Assembly: GCA_028532985.1 (NCBI GenBank) | Contig: JANCIK010000003.1 | Coordinates: 1,374,001 to 1,438,000 of the forward strand | Direction: 5' to 3' | From: Stropharia rugosoannulata | Lineage: Eukaryota; Basidiomycota; Agaricomycetes; Agaricales; Strophariaceae | DNA length: 64,000 nt | Shown: positions 34,291 through 45,753 of the stretch, piece by piece | Layout: each line of letters begins with the position of its first letter | Position numbering within the stretch: position 1 is the stretch's first letter | Made by a program: the position numbers and the translations under genes | Notes under the pieces: generated by a model | Database searches by the model: none | What the model was told of the DNA's origin: nothing | The model's input: only the letters and a program-made list of their open reading frames with translations

Positions 34291-37288
34291 TCACTGTCGA
34301 TCTTCGCGGCGCTTCAGTATCGCCCCAACTTCATCTCTTCCCAGCTCTGCCACGCCTACGAGCTCCAGCACGGTTTCTTCCCACTTGGCATCGGTCTCTG
34401 CGCCAAACGTTGACCGGACGATGCGCTCCCAGGCCTCGCCCTCGAGCGCCACGAGCCGGCCCGCCTGCAGCATACGTGCCCACGGCGCGAGGATGCGCTG
34501 CGGGCCACCGCCCAACGCGCCCTCGACAGCCGAGTAACATGTCTCAACCCAGAGCTCGCACTCGGCGTGCAGAGCGCGCGCGTCACTGGCGGAGAGGCGT
34601 CCGCGGTACATGATCTCGTGATGTGTAATGTGCTCTGCGAGTCGCTGCGCGACGCGACGGTAGACAGTGGTGAAGAACGCGCGGGGGAGCGTCACGCGCA
34701 GTAGGACGAGGTGCGACGAGAGCAGACCGATTGGCGCGAGAAGCGTCTGCGAGAGCGCGAAGCCGTCGTCGGGCGTAGGACTGGATGTGCTATCAGATTT
34801 GGTTTGCGAATGTAAAATGAAAGGTGCTTGCCTCGAAGCCGTGCTGGTGCTGGCATCTGCGACGCGGTGAGCGCGGAGGCCGCTTTCGACCTCGCCGCAG
34901 ATAAGCTGGACGAGCATGTCCTCTGCTCGCGTGGCCAGTGCGTGATACTGCGCCATCAGCTCGCTGAATACCGTCTCCCGAGGCGCAGCAGGGTCAAAGT
35001 CCGTCAGGGCAGGCAGGAGCGGGCTGCGCGCGGCCCATTCGCGCAGCGTCTCGTCTGTGTGGAACTCCTCCCAGAGGCGCAGGAAGAACTAGGTGCCTGA
35101 ATGAGTATTGAATGTAGATAAGGTGGGATGTGTGGCTCACCATGTCTTCGCCCCACTGCTCGAGGCAGGCTTCCGTATAGCTCGCGCTTAGCAGGGCTTT
35201 GCAGAGGCTGTTCGCGCCGGCTGTCCCACTGGTGCGATTGCGTGGATCCTCATGGCTCGCCGCTTCTCGTGAAGTGAACGAAAGCGCGCCCGGGACGGCG
35301 CGCACGAAGATGGAGGAGAGCGTCTCGAACGCGACCAAGGACGAGGATATGCGTGCGTGGTAGGCCTCGAGCAGAGGTAGCTGGATTAGTACTAGGAAGT
35401 GCGCCTGCTGCTTCGCGTGCGGTAATGGTGAGTACCGATCTGTCAAATGTCAGAATGAGCGCCATGAAGGCTATATTATTATCGACACGCGCCCCACCTG
35501 TGACCTGCTCTACCAGGCTTTTGACTCGCCGGGCAGATACTGTTGGCTTCACGTCCCGTGCATGGTCGGCCTCTTCCGTCTGGTCCGCCATGGACCAGGC
35601 ATCTGGTGCGGAGATGACTTCGTTGTATTGCCTGTCAACGACTGGCAGAACGTTCAGTGCCTTCGATTCGTAACGGGGATGTGTGAATGTGACCGACTTA
35701 CACTCTTTCTCGGCCGTGAGCCACACCTCGAACCAATCAGCGTCGCCTAGGATCACGTCGCTGATTCCAGCCCATTTGTTATCCCCGTCGGACAGGGTGG
35801 TCCCCTCCAGGTCAAAGCCTTCCTCCGCCATGGCCGCATCGAAGGCCAGAGTTTGGTATATGGTGTGTGCCAGCAATGAGGGATGCTCTAATAATAACGG
35901 GATCGTCTTCTTGATTTTCCGGGAGAGGAGCGGGAAAAGTAGTTGGGTAAACTCTTTCTAGTCCATTATTAGCGACGTTACCAGGGCCAAACTAAGGTAA
36001 GCCTACCCATGCTGATATTTTCTTATAATCCGACTTTTCGAGAAGTCTCTGTATGATGGCGTTCATGAATGGTGCCTGCTCATGGCTGACATTCTGGATA
36101 TGCGTGAGGTACCACTCGGGCTAATAAAATGTCGTAAGATTGATGCTGCAATCATTTAATCAGCCTACCTTCTCTATCTTGTTAGTTTGCCTGGAACCCT
36201 CGAAATGGAATTTGAAGCGCAGCGCGATTGGCTGTACGAGTGCTTGAAGCGGGTATAGACCTTCAGGTACGGCTTGTGATGCCTGTGGATGTAGTTTCTT
36301 GCTGCTAAAAAAAAAAAAAAAGTCAGCTTTATTGAAGCACGCACTTGATACATACTTACATTGTTTGAAGTTGAAGCAAGTTTGAGAAAGCATATTCAAA
36401 CGCTTTCCTGTCAGGAGAGGGGTGCGTGACGTAGTCACCAGGAGTGGGCCAGCCAATCTTTTCCGCAGCGTCCAGTAATACGCTGCCCTTTATTTAGCGC
36501 CCTGTTTAGAGAAATATGTGGTAAACTCACGATGATAATGCCGCCTTAATATCCGCCCAAGTTTTATCTCGTAAAGTCTCCAAGAATGTCACGATATTTA
36601 AGCGTTGGCCTGTAGATTCAGAGTCGATAGTACCAGCAGCCTGGGTAACCGTCGACACATAGTCGTTCAGGGCTTTATAGCCTTTCATGGAATCACTCGT
36701 CACTCTGGTCGTCTGCTTAGCTTCCTCTACTGCAGCCTCACTGAAGAATCAAACTGAGTACAAGTATCATCCGAGAAATAAATATCTCCCACCTAAGCTT
36801 TAAGGCATGCTCAATGACTTGGACATAATCCTTCACCGATTGCAGCTCCTTTAAATTCCGATGCAGCGTTTCCAAATCTTCAAGCAAGGTAGGCTGTCGA
36901 TCTTCTTGATAGTTGATGGGTGCCAACGCTTGCGATAGCTCAGAAAGCTCGTCAGATAACGTGTGCCGCAAGAGGGATAACTCTTGGGCTTCAGCCAGGC
37001 TAGTCTGCGCGACAGTCCGCGTCTCCTCAATCAATTTGTCGACGTTCTCCTGTGATGTCGCAAGCTGTTCTTCGCATATACTAAGCAAGGAGAAAGGAAT
37101 ACGAGAAGCGGTACACTCACGCGTGCTTCCAGGTCTTGCTGGTGGTTCTGAAATTCCAGCACAAGTGTTTCCAACTCATCTAGCGCGTCAATAGAGGTGA
37201 AGTGGGCGTCAATGACATCTTTCGCGGTGGAGTAGGCTAATTCTTGGTTAGGAGGTTGAATGTATTGCTTAATATCAGATAAAGACAT
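34291..37288 (-). CDS. Dsl1-complex tether of the RINT1/Tip20 family
   Basis: Ten exons (37288-37121, 37064-36793, 36740-36531, 36482-36360, 36301-36169, 36120-36007, 35957-35702, 35641-35498, 35439-35141, 35088-34291) join in phase to about 838 residues. Landmarks are an N-terminal coiled-coil part ([30 protein letters not shown]), then [45 protein letters not shown] and [11 protein letters not shown], which are typical of RINT1/Tip20. These proteins tether Golgi-derived COPI vesicles to the ER and bind ER SNAREs. One 60-nt intron (35701-35642) is open in frame. Removing it restores the family motif EKEFVDRQYNE. A further possible 42-nt GC-AG intron lies at 34831-34790. A 16-nt T run sits in the intron at 36302-36359. 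Confidence 0.87.
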
Positions 37289-37312
37289 TGATAGTTAGTG
37301 CCGGGGAGGGGG

Positions 37313-37950
37313 AGGAGCTAGCTAGGCCGAAGACCGGCCTGACTATGAGGACTACGTCCGTCGATAGACAGGCCGGGATTTCTCGCAGAGATTTGACGTG
37401 CCATCCACTTTCCCACACTTTGGGACGGATTTCGAGCCGCCCTAAAGCAAGTCAGGTCACGTTACTGAGAAGGACGCGCCTGCAGCTTCGCGCTCCAGGA
37501 CATAAAACAATTGAAATTGCTTACTGTGCTTTCTTTTAAGTCTAATATCATACAAAGTAGCATGCTTAAAGGTTATATTGCTACTTATATGCTCCCCGAG
37601 CAAATTCTAATGATGAAAACCATTCTAAACACTCTGCCTAACTCATTCTAGCGCGTAGTAGAGCTTTACATTTTTCAAAAAAGGGTAAAGTTGTTAATAT
37701 ATAGAACATATGGTATAATACATCTTTCTGTGGCTTCAAATATACTATAAAGTGGTTAAGGGAGCAAGGACGACCAAGGGCGGTCAGATCACATAAGCAT
37801 AAACGTGATCTTGGACTTTAGGGCCGTTCAAAATCAGCCGTAAAGTGTGGGAAACCGGATGGCACGTCAAATCTCTGCGAGAAAGTCCGGTCCCTCTATC
37901 GAGGTTCATAGAGGGGCCGGTCATCGGTCTAGGAGCTAGCTTAAGTAGCT
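37313..37950. repeat. Foldback inverted repeat (MITE-like) between RINT1 and MON1
   Basis: Two inverted arms of roughly 130-140 bp flank about 340 bp of AT-rich DNA. The best-conserved part is 49 bp (37373-37421 against 37842-37890 in reverse), identical at 45 positions by eye and including an exact 28-bp core (left arm 37379-37406). Similarity continues outward to an AGCTAGCT-like end and inward to CTAAAG. No transposase is inside. The structure resembles a non-autonomous foldback element, or a decayed one, sitting in the shared promoter of two divergent trafficking genes. Target duplications were not clear. Confidence 0.65.
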
Positions 37951-38061
37951 TTGCGTCTCCAGAATGGGAGCGTGTCAAGACGGCATGTGACGTATTTCTC
38001 GAAATTGCTATTTTTGCCACCCGGCTCTCTGCTTTGAACACCTTTCGCCAAGTACACTCTG

Positions 38062-40410
38062 ATGGCAGATGCGCCGTATTCTCGTTCAGCGTCGCGTTCT
38101 GGTACCCCAGCGCCAGCACCCCCGTCTCGGCTCTCTCTTCCTCCGGCATTACACCAGAGCCCTTCACTATCTAATCTGCATATCCACAGCCATAATACCC
38201 CACCTTTCGACTCGTCGGAGCTTAATCAGTTTACTATACCCACGGCATCTGTGGACCATACCGCGTTGAATAGCTCTGCCTCGTCTGTCGTTGACATGGA
38301 ACCTGCCGAGGGGTTTATACTTCAGGACAACGAAACGGATATCGAACATACTGATGTTGAGGAGCATACTGCAGCTAGGAGCGATGAAACCAAGAATGCA
38401 CTAAGAGATCAGCTTAGAAGTCTCACCCAGAAGGTCACCCACTCAGGTTAGATACATTCTTCTCAAGTTGGTCGAGAGAAACGTCTAAACGAGTTCGCTA
38501 TCATAGATGTGGAAGGAGCCCGTGCTCGACAAGACGGTAAAGACGTGGAAACTGTTACTCTTTCCGCAGGTGAAGATTTAGAGCTGCTTACTTCAATATC
38601 ATCCCGATAACAGTTAATTTAGTTTCCACTTACCCTCCCAGAGAATACTACGTCCTTACAGACGCCGGAAAGCCTGTTTACATTAGGTACGATCTATTGC
38701 AGTCACAGTTGTAGTACATGCCCTGATTATCGTAGTCGTCCCGGGGGCGGCGATCAAGACAGCATGGCGTCAACTATAGGCATAATGCAAGCACTTATAT
38801 CAGTCTTTTTGGACGACAATGACAAGTTGAGGTGTATAAATGCAGGCCGCACACGCATTACTTTTGTTCTTCGATCACCCTTGTATTATGCTTGCGTGTC
38901 GGCTTGGGGCGAACCTGAATCAGTTGTAAGCATATCACACAGCGTCGTCGAACTATCCGATTAACAGATTGACGAAACCTTTGTTACCCTTGTGAAGGAA
39001 GACACGTTCACACCTTGAATATCTGCACCTGCAGATACTTTCCATTGTAACAGGCAGTCAATTAAAGCGCATCTTTGAAAAACGTACGAATTTCGACCTC
39101 AGGCGACTGTTGAACGGCAAGTTTTGTATAGATATGTTAGGCTTCAGTCTCTCATATGATTCACAGGTGCTGAGCCATTCATGAACTCGATGTTGGTCAG
39201 ACTGGAGTTGGATATGGCCATGAGCATGTCTGCACTGCACTGCCTCAAGATGGAACCTGTTCTACGGAAACGGATCGCAGAAACACTTGTACCGAATCCC
39301 AAGATGAAAGTGAGATGAACCTTACAAGATAAACATGCCGTGGCTGATGAAAGGGGAAGGATATGCTATACATAATATTGATAGCAAACAGCCGCGTCGT
39401 AACACTGATACGGCCTAGAAAGCATTCAATCCATCCCGCTGGTAGGTTATGAGAAAATTATTCAAAAATAACTGCTTATCCGCTCACAGACCTTCACATC
39501 ATTCTGAATACCATACATTCGCCCTCAATTTATAATTCACCCGCCAACGCTTCCTGGATTCCTGTCTGCCTTCCAAAGTTCAATCCTTCTGGATTTGTGA
39601 ATGCATATATCACCTTCCTGCGAAGGGACGATTCTGTGCAACTTGCGGATAGTTCAGCTTTGTCGAGAAGTCATTCACCAAATCAGACGACACCCACGGA
39701 AACTACGTCGGTACAGCCTGACTCTCAAGAAGGTCTTAATGAAACTGGGATAGCATTGGTTTGTGTGAGTAGTGGCGGCGATCTGGACGTGATCAGGACT
39801 TGGTGTGACAAGGTTATCAAAGTGAGCCGTCTACTACAAATCTACAAAGGTATTGACTAAAGCTGCATTTGTAGAAACTGATGTCTGACGGTACATTGAA
39901 TTCACTGATCGAGTACCACTTGCACAAAGAGACGGACTATTCTGTTTCGGAACTGGGAATTCCAGGTCTCCGCCACTTTATATACAAGTCTAGAACACAG
40001 GTCCAAATCACCCTACCTACTTTCGAAGATCCTTACGATCAGCCTCATAACAGAAAGAGGTCATATACATTCCAAATTTTCTCACGTTTCACTAACTGTA
40101 TGCGTAGGCTGACGATCCTCTATCAAACATTGTATGACTCGATACATGCCAAATCTGGGCAAGAGTCAGGCTTAAAGCTTCAGTACATAAGGACAGAGAC
40201 GGAAAGCGTTATGGGATGGGTAGGTTCTTAAATTTGATGAACACGTTCCAAGTCTAAATCTTCTAATAGATAACCCAACCATTCGAGCTGTACGTCGCGC
40301 TGTCCCCGCTCTTACCGAAGAGTGCAGCCGTTGGTGCCGCTAATGCTGTTGCCCGTTGGGTTAAGAAAGAAGAAGGCCGCTTGTTCTTACGGGACGCGCC
40401 TGTATTCTAG
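38062..40410 (+). CDS. MON1: Mon1, subunit of the Mon1-Ccz1 Rab7 exchange factor
   Basis: The first exon starts at the ATG at 38062 (MADAPYSRSASRSGTPAPAP) with a Ser/Pro-rich disordered N-terminus. Roughly ten further exons carry the longin-type Mon1 core: EYYVLTDAGKPVYISRPGG, GIMQALISVFLDDNDKLRCINAG, FVLRSPLYYACVSAWGEPES, HLEYLHLQILSIVTGSQLKRIFEKR, ELDMAMSMSALHCLKMEP, VVTLIRPRKHSIHPADLHIILN, WIPVCLPKFNPSGFVNAYITFLR, GIPGLRHFIYKSRTQVQI and a final SAAVGAANAVARWVKKEEGRLF. The stop is at 40408-40410. With Ccz1 it activates Ypt7/Rab7 on late endosomes, vacuoles and autophagosomes. Exact joins in the middle were followed only by homology. The inverted-repeat element lies just upstream. Confidence 0.88.
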
Positions 40411-41567
40411 TTATTATTTACGCATTCATTACCATATGAGCGGCGTACTGGTGACCATTCCACTAATGGTATAGTCGCCCAGGGGGTCTATGAACTTCGC
40501 CTTCTGGGAGAACTTGCCGTGTATTAAGAGGGGCTGGTCACGGAGCTATCGGCTCGGCCAAGCATCCGAATTTTCATTTTGGATATACGTGGACTTGTAT
40601 GCTTCCACCGTAGCTGAGACTTTCCCGCCTCATCGCTGCCACTTCAACAAAAGTTGAAATGGACACAAACATCTGGCACAGCCACGTGTTGTAGATCCCA
40701 AGTCAGACCACAATTTGTGTGCCTTGCTAGCTCCCCTAGGGTATATAAGGGCTTTCATACATCTATATGCCTTACGACGATTGAAGTAGAGCGAGCCTCC
40801 GCAGCCTCCATTCAGTGTACGGCAGAATAGTCCTCCAGTCAATATCTGATTAAATCACTGTTCCTCAAATTGAGAATATCGCACGGCCTCTCAAAAACTT
40901 TATACGTACGTGGGAGCAAGTCATGGTCATATGTGCGTACCTCCATATAGATTTAAAATAGTACTAGGATGTCCTAAACCTGCAGGCAACAACGGTCTTG
41001 TGGCATTACTTGGGTGTGGATTAATCACCATCGTCGTGTGATACCAGCTACCGACTTCCACGACATATTTAGTTGTGCCAGTGGTGCACAAACCACAGCG
41101 GGATGACAGTTGTAGTTCGGCACAGAAAATGGATAGTAAGCTGCAGAAGGCCTGGAAATAATTATATCGTACCTAAGATCACATTAAGGTTATGATCCAT
41201 CCGATTGTATAACAAGACTGGTGGTCATATGTTACTGATGGAGCCGTTGAATCACAAAAGCAGATAATTTCGCCAGCTTTCACCAGTGTTTCAAATGCGG
41301 TGATTGAAAATGTGTAGCTGCACATTAAAGAATACAGTATGTGTTGACATCTTCCATACCAGATGCAATGAGCTTCCAGAGTACCTCGTCGGTACATTGA
41401 ATAGTATTTGCTGAGAAATGTGTTACACGGACGCCTTATAAGACGCTGCACAAAGTATGGGGAGCTCAACAAGAAGAAACCTACTTAAGTAAAAAATAAG
41501 CGGTAGCCTGCTTCTATATAGTCCTCAGCCGAGTAACTCACATACCTACGACAATCAGGCTACTAGT
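40411..41567. other. Gap before the avidin loci, partly duplicated
   Basis: No coding signal was recognised. Parts of this stretch (around 40900 and 41340-41400) look like diverged copies of sequence upstream of the second avidin locus (around 42540 and 43050-43110), for example near 'cttccatacca'. The duplication unit therefore seems to include upstream DNA. Confidence 0.4.
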
Positions 41568-42039
41568 ATGAGTTCATCTCAATTCGACTACAGACGCCTC
41601 GGGGGAGACTGGTGGAACGAACTCGGTTCGCATATGCACCTTGAAGTAGATGAAAAGGGTGGTCTCACCGGCACATACCATTCAAATGTGGGCGGTGTCT
41701 CCACGGACTACCCGCTCGCCGGGCGATTTGATATCAATGCTGAGACGCGTGACCCTCGGCTGGGCAGTGACTTACTTCGTCTCAGCTACCCGTATTCGCC
41801 CCGCTATTCACTCTACAGCAACTTGGAGCGGCCAGTTCTTCGACGATGCAAATCGCGACAATCAAGTGAGCCTCACGCATTGGCTGCTGACACGCACTAC
41901 GACTAAAGCGAACCTGTGGAACTCCACTAATCTCGGCACTGACTTGTTCACTCGCACCCCGCCTAACGCGCAAGATATTAGAGAGCCAAGGCATGTTCCT
42001 TTGCATCTCCACACGTGGAGGATATTGTTGCCTGTCTGA
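41568..42039 (+). pseudogene. Avidin-like gene, frameshifted copy
   Basis: The frame starting MSSSQFDYRRLGGDWWNELGSHM matches the intact avidin-like gene at 43257 through YPLAGRFDINAE, then breaks. Compared with that copy, about 8 bases are missing near 41740. The remaining barrel strands (VTLGWAVTYFV, TATWSGQFFDD, THWLLTRTTTKANLWNST) continue in a different frame to a stop at 42039. A second 1-base shift near 41975 changes the C-terminal tail. No splice signals explain the shifts. A truncated or chimeric product is possible, but it would lack the second half of the biotin pocket. Most likely this is a decayed tandem duplicate. Confidence 0.7.
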
Positions 42040-43256
42040 GCACCAGCGCTTGATTGCATTGGTATTCAGTAGTAGTTCGGCGGTCCACGTTGAAAGGGAA
42101 AGGCCTTAGCTTGGGATGTTGTAATTCGAATGTACTGTGTTTTCTGTGAATGTAGCTACTCAGGAGGATCATGTAGTGGGTGGCTCAATAAACATCGATG
42201 CTCAATATTCAGTAGACTTGGTCAGCGATCAACGGATCAGTTGACTCCCGAATTGGGATAATATTTTCCATTTGTGGCACCATCCCCGCTTATATGCTCA
42301 AGGATCACAGGGCCCACGTCCTCAGGAGCCACATCGCTCCACATCCTCTCATTAGAGTTACAAATTCTTTGAGTGGTGTAATACTTCTCCGAGTTATCAA
42401 TGGTCAAGTCTCTCTTACAACTTTAGATTGCTCTGTACGACCAGACTGGATACTAATTCTGTTCTCTAAATAGCAAATACACAGATTTGTGGCTGCTGTC
42501 ACAAGGTACCCTGGATTTTAAACAACCAAAAAAACTGAAGAGTACGTGGGAAAAAGTGATGTTCTTCCTTTGTGCGTGCCTTATTATTGTTCTCGAATAA
42601 TGTTGCCAAGCAGCCACGGTGTTGCAATATGGAAAATGGATGGAGGTTAATTGGCGATTAACAGCGATTAACCATGTACCTACTCATATGTTTAGTTTTA
42701 GAGTAATTTCCGAATGTCCTAATTGTTACCAAGGTTACGCAGTGGACAGATTTCAGTTGAAGATACAGCACTTACATATGTACAGGCATAACTTTTATGA
42801 GGTGACAGCCGGTCCACGAGCTCTTCATAAGCGTTCAAATCAAATCTAGAAGACAGGCTGACAGCTATAGTACGCCACAAGACTTGTCATATCAAGGGAG
42901 CAAATTATAGCCTGTTGTATGAGAGTGTTTATATGCACGCCCTCTAACAAGGAAGATACGCTGTGAGTCCCAAAACTCGGTGGACCGTGGTTCATCACCT
43001 ACAAGCGAGTTTGAAGCTAGTACCTTAATTATGTAGAAAGATACTACGCTATTGGACCTTCCATACCAAGTGTATTGATCTTCGAGAACGAAACTGATAC
43101 TTGTCGGGAATATATGTGATGGAGACTATATAAAAGGTTTACAATAAACGCGAATTTCACTGAAGGGCATCAACGGTGACCTCTAAAGTAAGTTCGCCTC
43201 TCTCGGAGCGCAAAGTTGAGCGACTCACGTACTACTTGTTAGGAGATCAGGCTCCT
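42040..43256. other. Spacer between avidin copies 1 and 2
   Basis: No gene was recognised. A TATA box (TATATAAAA at 43127-43135) precedes the intact copy. A GTAAGT..TTGTTAG pair between about 43189 and 43242 could be an intron in its 5' leader. Confidence 0.4.
43127..43135 (+). promoter_or_regulatory. TATA box of the intact avidin-like gene
   Basis: TATATAAAA lies 122 bp before the ATG at 43257. The distance fits if a leader intron is present downstream. Confidence 0.45.
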
Positions 43257-43775
43257 ATGAGCTCTTCTGATTTCGACTACAGGCGCCTTAGGGGCGAGTG
43301 GTGGAACCAACTTCGCTCCAGGATGGTACTGGTACCAGATGGAAAGGGCGGTCTCACTGGCACGTACCACACCAAAGTCGGCGGTGTTCTTAAAGAGTAT
43401 CCGCTCTCCGGACGATTTGATGTTAACATGTCGAGTGGCGTAGGCGTCACCATTGGCTGGACAGTGACTTACTTTGTCCCTCCACATCCTCCTAGATGTG
43501 GTATTAACTCTACCGCAACTTGGAGCGGCCAGTTTTTTGACGATCCCGACCGCAAAGAGCAAAGAATTCTTACCCACTGGCTGTTGTCACGCAGCTCAAC
43601 GAAAGCGGACTTGTGGAACTCAACTAGTCTCGGCACCGATTCGTTCACTCGTACCCCACCAAGCGCACAAGATATAGAGAGAGCGAAGGCATCTGCCTTT
43701 GCGTCTCCACACGTGGAGAATGTCGTTTCTTGCTCCAGTGGTGGAGGCACCAGCACCGTCACTAGCCCTTCTTGA
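43257..43775 (+). CDS. Avidin-family biotin-binding protein (tamavidin-like)
   Basis: A single exon of 172 residues from MSSSDFDYRR. The eight-stranded avidin barrel is easily followed: GEWWNQLRSRMVL, GLTGTYHTKV, YPLSGRFDV, VTIGWTVTYFV, TATWSGQFFDD, ILTHWLLSRSSTKADLWNST and LGTDSFTR. By comparison with streptavidin the biotin contacts are present: Asn and Ser of NQLRS, Tyr of GTY, the Trp residues of GWTV, TWSG, HWLL and LWNST, and Asp of GTD. Thr replaces the Ser after Tyr. No signal peptide is seen, so the protein may be intracellular like mushroom tamavidins. A 40-residue Ser/Thr-rich extension follows the barrel. Such proteins are thought to starve fungivores or bacteria of biotin; here that is inference. 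Confidence 0.88.
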   Translation: MSSSDFDYRRLRGEWWNQLRSRMVLVPDGKGGLTGTYHTKVGGVLKEYPLSGRFDVNMSSGVGVTIGWTVTYFVPPHPPRCGINSTATWSGQFFDDPDRKEQRILTHWLLSRSSTKADLWNSTSLGTDSFTRTPPSAQDIERAKASAFASPHVENVVSCSSGGGTSTVTSPS

Positions 43776-44018
43776 TTACATTGTTGGTACATCGCGTAGT
43801 GATGTCGGTGCATATAAACCAATGCTGAAATGCAATGAGCGGCCCCGTTGGCTTGTGAAGATACTCTGAATACGGTACATAGCAGACCGCGGTCGACGCG
43901 TCATTTAGGCCGCAGGGGCGACTCCCGTTCCGGTGGCTGTGTTAGCAAAGATTACGTCATGCTTGAACTGAAGATTGTTTTGTGATGAGAAGGGCTCTTG
44001 TCTTCAGATACCATCACC

Positions 44019-45126
44019 ATGCCGCGAGCGATCATCTCTCCCTCCGTCCTGGCCTCCGACTTCGGCCAGCTTACTGCAGAATGCAAGCGCATGATCATTG
44101 GCGGTGCCGAATGGTTACATATGGGTCGGTCTTCTCCTTTATGTGGGAGTCGGGATATTCGTGCTAATCTGCATTCCCAGATGTCATGGACGGGTGATTA
44201 CCTTTCTGCAGGGTCGAACAGAAATATAATCTAACATTGGTCGGCAGTCATTTTGTTCCTAATATCACCATGGGTAATACCCCCATACACCAATGCTGCT
44301 TGTTGCTCATTCTCACGGAACGATCTAGGTGCTCCCATCCTTTCGTGCGTGCACAAGGGTGTCCCAGGCATCTTCATGGACTGCCATATGATGGTCGCCG
44401 AGCCGGAAAAGGTATGCTTTACTTCCTCCTATCGTCTGTCTTCTCCAACTGAAACATTCGCCCGCGCCTCCACCAGTGGGTTGACGACATTGCGGATGCT
44501 GGCGGCGCATTGTACTGTTTCCACCTCGAAGCAACCAGTATGTGCACGTATCAACGCGTATTCTACCATCTTGCTGACTGAATACCTGCCCCACCCTCAT
44601 AAAGAGAACGCGCTTGCGCTGATAGAGAAGATCCACGCGCGCGGTATGAAGGCTGGCGTCGCGATCTCGCCGGACACGCCCTCGACCGCCATCGAGGACG
44701 ACGTCGCAAACGCAGCCGACATGCTCCTCGTAATGACCGTATATCCAGGTACGCCCGTCGCGCCATCCCAAGAGGCTATGTACGTGCTTACGCTGTCCCG
44801 GTAGGACGAGGCGGTCAGAAGTTCATCGAGCGATGTGTTCCCAAAGTAGCTGAGCTACGGGCACGCTTCCCGGAGAAGGATATCGAGGTCGACGGCGGTG
44901 TCGGCCCCAAGACAATTGGCATATGCGCGGACGCTGGTACGTGTTTTCTCCTTTCCTGTTCCCAGAATAGGTCGGTGGGTAGCTGGATGCGAGCGCTAAT
45001 CTTTTATCAGGGAGTAACGTCATTGTCGCCGGAACGGCCATTTTCGGAGCTGCCAATCCTGAATCAGTGATCCAGGAGCTCAAAGATGCCGTTAACACTG
45101 CTCAGGCCAGGTCGCATACACATTAA
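44019..45126 (+). CDS. RPE1: Ribulose-phosphate 3-epimerase
   Basis: Eight exons (44019-44124, 44181-44193, 44248-44273, 44329-44411, 44477-44537, 44605-44748, 44805-44936, 45011-45126) join to 226 residues, normal for the enzyme. The TIM-barrel motifs are present: PSVLASDFGQL, DVMDGHFVPNITMG (catalytic Asp and metal-binding His), DCHMMV, GMKAGVAISPDTP, GGQKFI and VDGGVGPKT (second catalytic Asp). The enzyme interconverts ribulose-5-phosphate and xylulose-5-phosphate in the cytosolic pentose phosphate pathway. The catalytic DVMDG is carried on a 13-nt exon (44181-44193). TVYPG replaces the more usual TVNPG. The gene is flanked on both sides by avidin-like loci with no obvious functional link. 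Confidence 0.92.
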
Positions 45127-45753
45127 AGTGCTGCATGGCGATATGGGAATCTGGCGCGGTACTGATCTTCTAAAGGAAAGAATTAACACTGACGGAGGGA
45201 TGGATTTAAGAACGTTGTATCTATTTAGAGTACATACTATGCTGTACGCTGTATTGTTTTCTTTTATTCATTTCCATAAGAGCTGGTTATTAGCTCGCCA
45301 TTGTTTTCTAGAAAGTCCTTGAAAGAATGTATTGGACATAAATTTAATTTACTATGATTGGTAAAAGTGTGTTACGACTCGGCCAGTCGCCCTAAACTTG
45401 AATCCTAAGATTACACATAACCATAGCATGGACGGATTTGACTTTCGTTAATCTTTCTTCTGCACTTTCCGGGATAATTCTAATGGGGCTACTAGTCCGT
45501 ACAGTCACTAACAGAAAATCAAAACGAGAAAGTGACATTCCTAGTTTGGAAGTCTGATTGCCGTCGAGTATGCTGCTGTTAAAAAAAAGGGCTACAAAAA
45601 CATACATTCAAGATTTACTCCTCTCGTAGACCATGATACTACTGCGATAGGCGCTTATATAGAAAAAGGTAAATTAATACAGTCACGGTGGAATTACTTG
45701 AATTAGTAACTCGTAAGTCGGATGTCAGACAGAGCGGTTGATCCGAGCGTTAA
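45127..45753. other. Convergent gap, nothing seen
   Basis: AT-rich 3' flanks of RPE1 and of the minus-strand avidin relic. No recognisable gene. Confidence 0.45.

Noticed and set aside
37784..38174. Two frames sharing an SRRDLTCHP-type segment at 37.3 and 37.8 kb
   Set aside because: The shared peptide comes from the inverted-repeat arms, not from related genes.
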